Source: a virus
IMG/VR virus record: IMGVR_UViG_3300042392_001493
Location: 42,189-106,188 of that record
DNA length: 64,000 nt
Reading direction: 5' to 3' (one strand)
Notes under the pieces: model-generated
The model's input: the letters and a program-made list of their open reading frames with translations, nothing else
The model's database searches: none
What the model was told of the DNA's origin: nothing
Part shown: positions 1 through 10,100 of the stretch, one piece after another
Layout of the letters: every line of letters begins with the position of its first letter
Numbering within the stretch: the first letter of the stretch is position 1
Made by a program: the position numbers and the translations under genes

Positions 1-34
1 TTACAGAAATGAGTCTCAATATATTCGCTCTTCT

Positions 35-3000
35 ATGAAAGATTATAAGAAAAAACTAGAAAATCTTTCTGATCAAGACATGATTGATATGTTAAATCTT
101 TATTATGACGAGATGGATGCCATTATTGCTGATCAAAACGAGCGAAAAGAAAGAAGTCGCAAGCTGGCTGATGCTCGTGCTAGAAAACGTAAAGAGCGTG
201 AAGACAAACTTCTCGAAGAATCTGAAGATAAGCCTGAAGAAACTTCAACCGAAGAAGAGACTCCAAAAGTAGCTGAAGAAAAACCAACTCCTCTTTCCGT
301 TAAAGATAAAGAAGTTCTTAAAGCACTTGTTGACAGACGTCGCAAAATACAAAGAAAGATTGATAGAGCAGATCTTTCCGAAGAAACAACTCCAGCTCAG
401 AAAAAAGCTCTTAAAGATGAGCTAGATGAAGTTACCAGAATAATTGATGAAATTGTTCTTGGTGAGAGACCAGCAGAGTCAGTAGAGGTTCCTACTGAAG
501 AAACTTCTACAACTGAAGAAGTAACTCCAGAAGCTTCAAAGCCAATTAAGACCTCAGTTCGTGGCGCAGATCTTCAACCAGGCGATGTAACTGTCAATGA
601 TTTCTTCACAATTACAAATGTTGAAGGTGGGTATAAGAAGACAGTTAAAGGCGTAGAAGTACCAGCATCAATTGTTAGCGGCTACTACCCAGGATCTGTT
701 GAACAATCAAGCAAGCTTTGGGCAGATGACACATTGTTTGATGTTTATCGTGGTGCAACTCCTCCAGAAAAGGGAGACTTACCAGAACTTCGTCAACCAA
801 AGCGTGAAGATTTTAGAGGGGATAGCCCAGGCTACAATGAAGCAAGAGCCAAATACGATGAAGAGTTGGATCGTCGTAAATCAACATGGACTCCTCCAAC
901 AGACGTCGAGTCTGTATCTACTGCTCAAGCTCCTAGAGCTTCTATTGTTTCGGTTAAAGCTAGGGACCTTAAACCAGGAGATATTACATTTAGCGTAAAT
1001 GAAAAAACTAAAGAATTAGAACGTTTCTTTGTTGTAACAGAAGTTCTTGAAGAAACGAGAGAATATGTAAGACCAGACAATGGCGAAGTAGAAATAAAAG
1101 CAATTGTTCGTGGTTACTATCCTGGACATACAATCCAAGAGAATGATTGGAATGAAGGAGCAATAATTAGCGCTATCAGAGGAGAGTCTGAAGCTAATAT
1201 GCCAAAATCTGGTGACAAACCAGAAATTGAAAGAATTCCAAATGGAACTTTAAAGGGCAAAGAATATTTTGAAAAGAGAGCTGAAATTGAAGAAGCCCGC
1301 AGAGAAGCAGGTAAGGATTACAAACCATCAGTATCTCCTGCTTTAAGCAAGCCTGATCGTCCAAACAGACCAGCATTTTTCGGGTCAGCTGAAAAACTAA
1401 CAAAACTAAAAGATGGCGCTGCTATTTGGGAAGCTCTTAAAGACGAAAGAGTTGTTTACTTTGACTTTGAAACGGTAGGCACTGGTCGTTTTGATTATGA
1501 TGATCCAGATGCACCTATTCAACTTGCTGCATCTTTATATGAAAAAGGTAAAAAAGTTGGCGAAATAGATCTCTTTATGAATCCTGGACAACCTCTAGAT
1601 GACTACTACTACACAAAAGAACGGTATGTAGGAAAAACTAGAATAGTAGAGCCTTACCTTGATGAAAATGGCAATAGAGCTCTAAATCCAGAAAAAGTTA
1701 TTGACAATAAAGGTGTAAAAGTTGATGACGAGTGGTTATCTACTCAACCAAGCATTGAAGATCAGCTTCGTAAATTTGCAGAATTTATTGGAAAAGACGC
1801 AATTTTAGTTGCTCATAACGCAGAATTTGATACAAACACTTTTGAAAAGTGGGCCAAAAAATTTGGAATTGAGTATTCTTTCGGTGGAGTTATTGACACT
1901 ATTGAAATAGATGCTGCTAATAAAGGTGTTGCTAGAGGTAGTTCTCTTGTAACTGTTGCAAAGAAGGCTGGAGTTGATGCAAAAGATAAGCAGTGGCACA
2001 ATGCCGTGACAGATTCTGAAGTTCTTCCAATAGTTTTAGAAGATCTTCTTAAGAAAATGAAACCAGAAAATAGAGAATTTGAGCCAGAACTGCGTAAGGC
2101 AGAATATGAAAGTAAACTTGAACAATATGAAAAAGATTTAGCTGACTTTAAAGCCCAAGGAGATCAACCTGAAGCTGTTTCACCATCAACCTTTGGTTCA
2201 GATGGACCTACAGATAAAGTAACAGATTACGCTCACGTTTCTATATTCGGAGACATTATTAACGAAGCTTGGGCACTTGATGATGAGAATACCTATGCAG
2301 TTAATGGTGGAGGATCTGTTGTAGTTGACGAACTACAAATTGGAGATATTCTTGAAGGTACATCAGGATTAGTTGAAGTTGTAGATATTCAAATTGACCC
2401 AGAAAACTCTGACAAACTTATTATTTATCGCAAGAGATTAAGAGATGGAAAACCTTTTTCAGAACGTGTAGAACCTTCTTCAACTCCAGGAGTTGGTTGG
2501 GCTAGAGGAAAAGTACTTAGAGGAGTAGTTCGTCGTAGATCTTCTATTGGCAAAATTAAACCTGAAGATATTAAAGACATTCTGCCAAAACCAATACCAA
2601 GCGACCCTACTCCAAAAATTTCAGAAAAACAAAAGCCAGTCAAGGGTCAAGAGGTTACAGACCCTCAAGCGGCTTCAGTTGTTGCAGATGCTATTGAAAC
2701 TATTACATCTGGAGCTAAGTCTGGTAAAAAAGTTAAAGAAGCAATTAAGGATCTTAATATTGACGAAACAATTAAAGATCAGGTTATTGCACGAGAAGGC
2801 TCTTCTAAGTTCCACATAGACGCTAACAACGTAGCCATAAAAGCTGGAGATAGAGTTAGAAACGTTAAAAATGGAAGAACTGGAACAGTGTCGGTTTTCT
2901 GGGAAGAGTACGGAAAAAATAAATACAAAAATTATCTCAAGGTCAGATATGATGACACTAAGAGAAGAGAAAATGTTAGTGCTAGCAGCTTAGAAGTATT

Positions 3001-6000
3001 TAACCTTGATGATGGAGATAACATCCTTTCTTCTGGTGTGGAAGATATGGGAATGGGAATGTCTATTCCAGAAGGTCCTACTACCAGAGGTTTAGTTTCA
3101 TCAATAGTTGATGCAAAGGATCTTAAGCCTGGAGACAAGCTAGACCCTAGTGGAAAAACTACGATTCATAAGATGATGATTAGAGACGACAAAGTTTATA
3201 CTGGCAAAAAAACTAGAGGTTCTAGAGGAGGCGGCGGCGACGTTTACCTTTTAACAGATAAGGTAAAGGTTTGGAGAAAACCTGAAGATACTCCAGAAAC
3301 TCCAATGGGTATGGCACTTCCAGACATGGGAGCTGAAGTTTATGACATGGCACCGCTTTCTGAAGAAGGTTCAGCTGTTCCTAACGCTCTTCCAGAAGAT
3401 AACTACGAATATGCAGGAGAAAAATTCCCTCCTACAGCCGAGCAACGAAATGTAGTTACAGCAATTATGACTGGTGATAACGTCGTTGTTCGTGCCTTAG
3501 CTGGTACAGGTAAAACAAGCACACTCACACTTGCTGCTCGTCGACTTCTTGAGGAACAACCTAAGAAAAAGATTGTTTATATTGCATTTAACAAAACAGT
3601 ACAGATGGAAGCAGAAGGCAAGATGCCTAAAAATGTTGAATCACGCACAGGTGATTCAATTGCTTTCCAAGGTGTAAGCAACGATATTCGTCAAAAATTT
3701 TTAAACCAAAAGGGTAAAACTGCAAATATGAAGCTTCGTGCTGAAGATATTGCAGACGAGCTTGGAATCAAACCAACTGGTGTAAAACTTAAGGGTGTAG
3801 AAGTAAGTCTTTCTTCACGAGAAATCCCAGCAATAATTAAGCAAGCAGTTAATAACTTTTCAATTAGCGCAGACGATGAGCTTGGTGCTAAACATTTTAC
3901 AGAAGAGCTTGATGAAGTTCCTCGCTCATTTGTAGAGTATGCCAATGCTTATTGGGACGATCTAAACAGTCCTGCAGGAGTATTTGGTATCAACAATGCT
4001 CACATTACAAAAATTTGGGCGTTAAGCAATCCAGATTTAGGTTCTATTGGCTCTGGAATGAAAACTCCAGCAGATGTAATCTTTTTTGATGAAGCTCAAG
4101 ACATTAACCCAGTTATTGCAAAGGTTATTGCCGATCAAACTATTCAAAAAGTTTATGTTGGCGATGGAAACCAAGCAATCTATGCATTCCGTGGAGCAGA
4201 AGACCAGTTAGATAGGACAACAGCTAAATGGGATCTTCCACTAACTCAATCTTTCCGTTTTGGCCCTGAAATTGCTGGAATGGCAAATCGCTTCCTTACT
4301 CAACTTGATTCTAAGTACCGCGTTGAAGGTTCTGGGTCAAAAGGTGAAGTAGTAGATGGAATGGAAGATCCAGATGTTGTAATCACCCGTACTAACTCTG
4401 GTGGATTCCGAGCAATGATTGAACTTCTTGATGCTGGCAAGGTTGTTGGAATTACAAAAGGAACAAAAGACGAATTAGAAAGCCTTGTTCTTAGTGCTTC
4501 ATGGCTTATAGGAGACCAGACAAAGTTTAAAAAGCCAACAATGCACCCAGATCTTGCAGAATTTAAAAATTGGTCTGAGGTAAAAGAAGCTGTTGAAAAG
4601 GGCGAAGGTAGAAAAGTAAAAGCCCTATACGATTTAGTTGTACAAAATGGAATTGGATCTATTAAAGATATTCTTAGCAGAGTAAAGGTTGCTACACCTG
4701 AGTCTGAAAAGAAAGACCTAAAACCATCATCTGATTTTAAGAAGATTACTTTAGATCAAGCTGAAGATGGAGCTAAGGGTTCTATTGGAGAAGGTATTAA
4801 TTATGAAGTTAAAGATAAAGCAATTCGTCTTTCTGGTAATGGAACATTTAAAGGTAAGGACAAAATTAAAGATCAAAATTTCCGTTGGGATGCGACAGGT
4901 AAGCAGTGGTTTAAAGAAGTTGAAGACGATTTAGATCGTCAAAAAGCTATTAATGACCTACGCAGAGGTGTAGGAGGTTTTGCACCTGATGCAGGTGAAG
5001 AAGAAGATGAAATTGATGTAATTGTAACCACTGCACATAAGTCAAAGGGCTTACAGTGGAACAACGTTCGTATTTTTGATGACTTCTGGGGTCCTCGTAC
5101 AAACAAAAAAACTGGCGAACTTGAAATGCCAGTAGACGAGGAACTTCGTCTTGCATATGTTGCACTTACTCGTGCACAGAAAAAGTTAGATCCAGGTCCA
5201 CTTAATTGGATTAAAGAATACACTGAAGATGAAGACGAGTCTCCAAAGAAGCCAACTGCCGTAGAAACAGCTATGGGAATGGCTCTTCCTACTGAAAAAG
5301 TAACTGAAGATGAGTTTAATGAAAGCACTGTTAAAACAGCTGAAAAAATTGATCCAGCTGTTGAAAAAGTTGCTAATGCAATTATTGAAGCAATCGAAAG
5401 AGGAACTGTCCCATGGCAAAAGCCTTGGACTGGTGGAGGATTCCTTCCAACTAGCGTTGCTACAGGTAAAACTTATGAAGGATCAAACATCCTTGTTTTA
5501 TGGGCAGCTATGGAAAAGAATGGCTGGACAGACAACAGATTCCTTACATACAATAAAGCAGAAAAACTTGGCGGAAATATTCGTCGTGGTGAAAAGGGAA
5601 CTCAAGTTATCCACTGGCCACAAATATTTAAAGAGGTTGAAAAGCCAGACGGTACAAAAGAAAAAGTTCGTGTCTATCGACCACCTACAATTCGTACAGT
5701 CTTTAACGTAGAGCAAGCTGAGAATATTGATCTTCCAGCAATTGTAAAGGGAGAACCAATTCCAGTTACAGAAGGCGAAACAGCAATTCTTGAAGCATAC
5801 AAAGACAAGCCAGAAATTCTATTTGTAGCTCAAGATCAAGCTTTCTATAGCCCTATAGATGACATTATTAAGCTTCCACAACGTGAGCAGTTCAAGTCTG
5901 AGCAATCATTCTTTGAAACTCTTGTTCACGAATTAGCGCATAGCACTGGTCATAGGTCACGTTTGGATAGAACAGAACTTCTGGACAATTATGGAAAGCA

Positions 6001-6337
6001 CTTAGAAAGCCGTGGTGAAGAAGAGCTTATTGCAGAAATTACCGTTGCACTTGTTGCAGGTCGTCTTGGTGTAAAAATTGACTTCGAAAACGTTGCAGCA
6101 TATGCCAAGTCTTGGCTACCAGCTGTAAAAAATAATCCACAGATGATCGTTAAAGCAGCAAAACAAGCTCAAAGAGCAGTTGACCATATGCTTGGAAAGC
6201 AAGAAGAGCCAGAAGGTCCTGTCGATGAAGACGGCAATCCAATTGGCAGCGGAGTTGGAAGTGAAGGTAAAACTGGAGAAGAGATTGCTGCAGAGAAAAA
6301 AGCTGAACCTGAAAACAAAGATGAAAGGACTGTATAA
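35..6337 (+). CDS. Giant fusion: DEDDh exonuclease, UvrD-like helicase, ArdC-like metallopeptidase
   Basis: A 2100-residue multidomain protein. Residues 1-160 are highly charged and probably coiled coil. A DnaQ-type 3'-5' exonuclease follows: VYFDFETVG near 473, AHNAEFD near 593 and HNAVTD near 655 give the DEDDh set. An SF1 UvrD-like helicase spans about 1130-1720: Walker A ALAGTGKT near 1155, FFDEAQD near 1350, QAIYAFRGAED near 1381, TTAHKSKGLQW near 1665 and YVALTRAQ near 1708. The C-terminus resembles ArdC antirestriction proteins: an N-terminal ssDNA-binding-like part from 1776 (GTVPWQKPW), then a zincin motif HELAH at 1965 and EELIAE near 1995. Small 'DLKPGD' modules are interspersed. 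The frame is open leftwards to base 2 and no Shine-Dalgarno precedes the ATG at 35, so the true start may lie outside the window. Its place before the capsid genes suggests, as inference, a virion protein injected with the DNA. DarB of phage P1 is a functional analogy only. Confidence 0.85.
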   Translation: MKDYKKKLENLSDQDMIDMLNLYYDEMDAIIADQNERKERSRKLADARARKRKEREDKLLEESEDKPEETSTEEETPKVAEEKPTPLSVKDKEVLKALVDRRRKIQRKIDRADLSEETTPAQKKALKDELDEVTRIIDEIVLGERPAESVEVPTEETSTTEEVTPEASKPIKTSVRGADLQPGDVTVNDFFTITNVEGGYKKTVKGVEVPASIVSGYYPGSVEQSSKLWADDTLFDVYRGATPPEKGDLPELRQPKREDFRGDSPGYNEARAKYDEELDRRKSTWTPPTDVESVSTAQAPRASIVSVKARDLKPGDITFSVNEKTKELERFFVVTEVLEETREYVRPDNGEVEIKAIVRGYYPGHTIQENDWNEGAIISAIRGESEANMPKSGDKPEIERIPNGTLKGKEYFEKRAEIEEARREAGKDYKPSVSPALSKPDRPNRPAFFGSAEKLTKLKDGAAIWEALKDERVVYFDFETVGTGRFDYDDPDAPIQLAASLYEKGKKVGEIDLFMNPGQPLDDYYYTKERYVGKTRIVEPYLDENGNRALNPEKVIDNKGVKVDDEWLSTQPSIEDQLRKFAEFIGKDAILVAHNAEFDTNTFEKWAKKFGIEYSFGGVIDTIEIDAANKGVARGSSLVTVAKKAGVDAKDKQWHNAVTDSEVLPIVLEDLLKKMKPENREFEPELRKAEYESKLEQYEKDLADFKAQGDQPEAVSPSTFGSDGPTDKVTDYAHVSIFGDIINEAWALDDENTYAVNGGGSVVVDELQIGDILEGTSGLVEVVDIQIDPENSDKLIIYRKRLRDGKPFSERVEPSSTPGVGWARGKVLRGVVRRRSSIGKIKPEDIKDILPKPIPSDPTPKISEKQKPVKGQEVTDPQAASVVADAIETITSGAKSGKKVKEAIKDLNIDETIKDQVIAREGSSKFHIDANNVAIKAGDRVRNVKNGRTGTVSVFWEEYGKNKYKNYLKVRYDDTKRRENVSASSLEVFNLDDGDNILSSGVEDMGMGMSIPEGPTTRGLVSSIVDAKDLKPGDKLDPSGKTTIHKMMIRDDKVYTGKKTRGSRGGGGDVYLLTDKVKVWRKPEDTPETPMGMALPDMGAEVYDMAPLSEEGSAVPNALPEDNYEYAGEKFPPTAEQRNVVTAIMTGDNVVVRALAGTGKTSTLTLAARRLLEEQPKKKIVYIAFNKTVQMEAEGKMPKNVESRTGDSIAFQGVSNDIRQKFLNQKGKTANMKLRAEDIADELGIKPTGVKLKGVEVSLSSREIPAIIKQAVNNFSISADDELGAKHFTEELDEVPRSFVEYANAYWDDLNSPAGVFGINNAHITKIWALSNPDLGSIGSGMKTPADVIFFDEAQDINPVIAKVIADQTIQKVYVGDGNQAIYAFRGAEDQLDRTTAKWDLPLTQSFRFGPEIAGMANRFLTQLDSKYRVEGSGSKGEVVDGMEDPDVVITRTNSGGFRAMIELLDAGKVVGITKGTKDELESLVLSASWLIGDQTKFKKPTMHPDLAEFKNWSEVKEAVEKGEGRKVKALYDLVVQNGIGSIKDILSRVKVATPESEKKDLKPSSDFKKITLDQAEDGAKGSIGEGINYEVKDKAIRLSGNGTFKGKDKIKDQNFRWDATGKQWFKEVEDDLDRQKAINDLRRGVGGFAPDAGEEEDEIDVIVTTAHKSKGLQWNNVRIFDDFWGPRTNKKTGELEMPVDEELRLAYVALTRAQKKLDPGPLNWIKEYTEDEDESPKKPTAVETAMGMALPTEKVTEDEFNESTVKTAEKIDPAVEKVANAIIEAIERGTVPWQKPWTGGGFLPTSVATGKTYEGSNILVLWAAMEKNGWTDNRFLTYNKAEKLGGNIRRGEKGTQVIHWPQIFKEVEKPDGTKEKVRVYRPPTIRTVFNVEQAENIDLPAIVKGEPIPVTEGETAILEAYKDKPEILFVAQDQAFYSPIDDIIKLPQREQFKSEQSFFETLVHELAHSTGHRSRLDRTELLDNYGKHLESRGEEELIAEITVALVAGRLGVKIDFENVAAYAKSWLPAVKNNPQMIVKAAKQAQRAVDHMLGKQEEPEGPVDEDGNPIGSGVGSEGKTGEEIAAEKKAEPENKDERTV

Positions 6338-6465
6338 TGGTTACTAAGTCAGATAAAGAAAAGTATGCTGAGCTCGTTGCCGCAGCTTATAAAAAGTTGA
6401 TGGATATTGCCGAGTCAGACCCTAACGCTGTCGAGGCAGATGAAGACGAAATGGAGGAACTATGA
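6337..6465 (+). CDS. Small acidic hypothetical protein, 42 aa
   Basis: This short gene begins at an ATG sharing its A with the TAA stop of the preceding giant gene (TAATG). It ends with a TGA that overlaps the next ATG (ATGA). An AAAGGA motif lies just upstream. The 42-residue product starts MVTKSDKEKYAELV and ends in an acidic stretch (EADEDEMEEL), so it is probably helical. The tight overlaps on both sides argue that it is translated as part of the head operon. I recognise no family. It could be a small head or scaffold accessory, but nothing in the sequence shows that. Confidence 0.6.
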   Translation: MVTKSDKEKYAELVAAAYKKLMDIAESDPNAVEADEDEMEEL

Positions 6466-7172
6466 AGATCTCTTCCGCTAAAGAGTACCCTAAAGAGGGT
6501 GTCTCATTAGTCTACTCAAATGGTGACAACATTATTCTTCAACAAATTTTTTATACAGAAGATTACGGAATTTTTACTCGAATAAACAATCAATGGGAAC
6601 TGCTATCCGAAGACGATGAGAGTTTGGAAAATATGTCTATTATGGACATTCTCCCAGAAGACTACAAAATAGTTACAGAAATGTTTGATAATGCCAGTGC
6701 TACTAAAACTCCTTTAACATATGACAATGTTAAAAAGTATGAAGTAGCTTATTCTATCGAAGGTAGATCGATGACAGCAGCTGTTGAGACATCTGAAGGA
6801 TGCCCTCCAGCTACTCAAGATATTGGCATTAATCTTGATAACCGTAAAAACGCTATTGACACCGCTATGTATGGACCCCTTAATCCTCTAGAACCAAACG
6901 ATGAGTATTGGGAAGCAATTGCAGATGAATGGTCTGTCGATAAAGAGACTGCAAAGAAACAACTTTGCGGCAATTGTGCCGTGTTTATTCAGACCCCAAG
7001 GATGCTGGATTGTATTGCTTCTGGGCTTGGAAATGAAGAAGGAAATGATGCTTGGGGCTCAATCGAAGCTGGAGATTTAGGGTATTGTGAAGCATTCGAC
7101 TTTAAATGCGCTGCATCCCGCACATGTCGTGCATGGGTCGCTGGTGGACCAGTTACAGAGGAGAGCAAATAA
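6462..7172 (+). CDS. Six-cysteine head-region protein of unknown function
   Basis: A 236-residue protein preceded by a good GGAGG motif and overlapping its neighbours on both sides. The N-terminal 100 residues are acidic with no recognised domain. The last 75 residues hold a cysteine cluster: CGNC, then DC about 11 residues later, GYC, FKC and RTCRAW, ending near a GGP. The spacing of CxxC and the final C-x2-W recalls small iron-sulfur proteins such as HiPIP, but two extra cysteines are present, so a zinc site is equally possible. It lies between the giant exonuclease-helicase fusion and the capsid protease, so a virion or capsid-assembly role is inferred from context only. Confidence 0.7.
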   Translation: MKISSAKEYPKEGVSLVYSNGDNIILQQIFYTEDYGIFTRINNQWELLSEDDESLENMSIMDILPEDYKIVTEMFDNASATKTPLTYDNVKKYEVAYSIEGRSMTAAVETSEGCPPATQDIGINLDNRKNAIDTAMYGPLNPLEPNDEYWEAIADEWSVDKETAKKQLCGNCAVFIQTPRMLDCIASGLGNEEGNDAWGSIEAGDLGYCEAFDFKCAASRTCRAWVAGGPVTEESK

Positions 7173-10100
7173 TGGATTACGTTGGTCGTAACGGCTCTAG
7201 ATTTCTCTTCATATCTGAAACTTTTGGTGCTGTAGTAGACGAGTCAAAAAACCTTGTTGTTGCTTTAGACGTTAAAGAGCCTCTTATTGCAGCAGTTAAT
7301 TGGGATTCAGAAAATAACCGTCCAAGTGGAGCATCTGTAGAACTTGCAGCAGCAGCTCTTACAAATTTAGATATTAAAGTTTTTTCAAATAATGATCGTA
7401 TGTATACGATTCCTGACTCAGTAGTTGCTGAGGCAAAGCGCGGCCTTGAGTGGCGCAAAGAAGAAGATAGAGGAGGAACATCAGTTGGGCTTAATACCGC
7501 TCGCACGCTTGCTCGGGGTGGCCAAATCGGAATTAGAAAAGTCCGACACATTGCCAAATACTTCCCACGTCATGAAGTAGATAAAAAGGGAACTGGCTAC
7601 AAGCCGGGACAAAAGAATTACCCATCAAATGGCCGCATCGCTTGGGCTCTTTGGGGTGGGGATGCGGCTAAGTCTTGGGCTACTGCAATTGTAAACCGTG
7701 AAAATAAAAAGGCTAAATCAAATTCAATTACTGCTGGCGGATTAGATCCTATGGATTTTGAAATGCCAAAAAGAATTAATTACGATTCTTTTATTGTTTC
7801 AAAGACAATGCCTGAAGACAATGTTATTGAGTTTTTTGCTCGTATTCGCTTAGACGGATCTGGCATTGATCGCTTATATCGAATTGAACCAGCAGGGCAC
7901 ATTTATGTGTGGGACGATGGCGACTGGGAAGATATGGGTATGCCAGACGCTGATATGTCTATGTACGACAAAATTCTTGATAACCCTAACGATAAAACAC
8001 CTTGTGGACACGTTCCAGTAGATACAGAAACTGCACTTTTTATTGCAGCACTTATCGACAACGAACCATTTATTGCACATAAGGTAGAAAAGCTATACCC
8101 AGAAGAAAGCAAAATTTATCAAGAAGCCTACCCAGATATTGATATGGATTTGTTAGATGATCTAGCTTTTCAAGATGAAATGTCTGATTCATGGGACTCC
8201 TTTGATGACAGCTTAACTGCTGCAGGAGAGACTCCAAGTTCTGGTGAAGGTGATGGTATTTATACTCCAGAAGAACGCTCTCAAAAAGCATCTGCTCAGT
8301 TAAGGGATAAAACAGGTAAGTTTGCAAAGATGGGTGGCCGTGTAATTATCGGTGGCCGTCCTGAATATCAAGGAAACATTCGTGCTCTTGACGCTAAAAC
8401 ACAAACTGCTCAAGTAGAACTTGATAACGGAAATTTAATTAGTATTGCTGCAAATATGACGGAACCAGCAGAGTCATACGTTCCTATTCCTACTTCAGTT
8501 GCAGAAGGAGAATTAGATACATCTGGAATTCTTGGTGAGCCTCGTACTCCTATGGATTCACCTATCCGTATGCCAGGAACTCTTCCTTCACTAAACGCAC
8601 AAAATTTAAATTTAATGCTAACTAATTATCCTCAATGGGTTTCAGATCAAAGACTGTCTCCAGATCCACAACCAACTCAAGCACCTGCAAGTTCTAATTT
8701 AAGAGCTACTCCTCAAACTGCAGTTCCTCAACAACCTCAAAACGTAGAAAAAGAAGTTTCTAAAGACAATCCTTTATACAAGTATTACCCAGAAAAGTTT
8801 ACTAATTGGACTAAGGAAGTAAATGCATACAACCTTCCTATACTTAAGCCTTGGCTTGAATCTGGACCAGATACTCGTCGTAAATATAATCCTTTTGTAG
8901 ATCCAGAAAAAACAAAAAAAATTACTGAAGAACGAGGAATTAAATCTCCTAAACTTGACTCTAAAGGTCGTCCTCTAAAAGCTTCTGCTGGAGAAGAAAA
9001 AGCAATGACTCCTGAAACTTCAGATGTGCCTATTCTTCATATGGCAATAGTTTCACCAGATGACCCGCAAGCTGTTATGGATTTAGTTGCTCTTGTACCT
9101 GCATCTAATAAAACAATTGAACCAGCTACCTACACTCGTAAAGATGGTAAATGGATACTTGATTCCCAGATATTAAATGATCTTCGTAGTGCAACACCTC
9201 CACCAGTGGTTGTCTTAGATGACAAAACTCTTGTTGACGTTTTAGAGCAAGTAGACAACAAAGGCGAGTCAATGACTGCTGCTGGAGGACTAGATCGTAA
9301 CCGCGGTCAAGCAGAAAAGCTTCGTCGTTATTGGTTATACGGTAAAGGTGCAGCAAAAATTCGTTGGAGAACTCCAGGAGACTGGACCCGTTGCTATCGT
9401 CAATTAGCTAAATACATGGGACCTCGTGCAAAGGGCTACTGCGCTCTTCGTCATAAAGAAGCAAATGGTTACTGGCCAGGCGATAAAAAGAATCGTGAAA
9501 TGACATCATTTAGTGTCGATACTTTGCATAATTATGATGAACTTTTGAGCACTTTTATTATGCGTGCTAGAGCAGCAGATGCTAAAGCTAGAGTTATGAC
9601 CGCTGGTGGCGACATGGATTATGACCAAGGGTCAGAGTTCTATATTCCTCTAGTTATCCCAGAAGAAGTCGAGTCTGGAGATGGCAGAGTTATTGTTAAA
9701 GATGCTCTTTCTATAAGAGATCTTCCACTGCCTCTTTTATGGCAAATTCAAACAGGAGAAGGCCATAATGGGTCGGTTGTAGTTGGAAAAATTGTTGTAA
9801 TGGAAAGAGTAGATGGCGGAATAGGAAATGCTAAAGGCTACTTTGATAAAGGCGCATATGGACAAGAAGCTGAACGACTAGTTCGTGGTGGCTTTATTCG
9901 TGGAGTTTCGGCAGATCTCGATCAATTTGAGGGTGACGAAGAGGTTCAAGAGGTTAAAGAAACTTCTGACACCAAGGTAGAAAGCGGTAAAATAAAGATC
10001 AAGAAAGCACGAGTCATGGCTGTGACTTTGGTGCCGAAGCCAGCTTTCCAAGAATGCTCAATTCAACTCGCCGATGAGCTCGGCGGAGAAGAGGAAGAAG

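Noticed and set aside
7106-7171. Upstream start for the capsid protease polyprotein
   Set aside because: The segment lies wholly within the preceding gene and its translation is unlike the rest. The ATG at 7172 has the ribosome site and the TAATG coupling.
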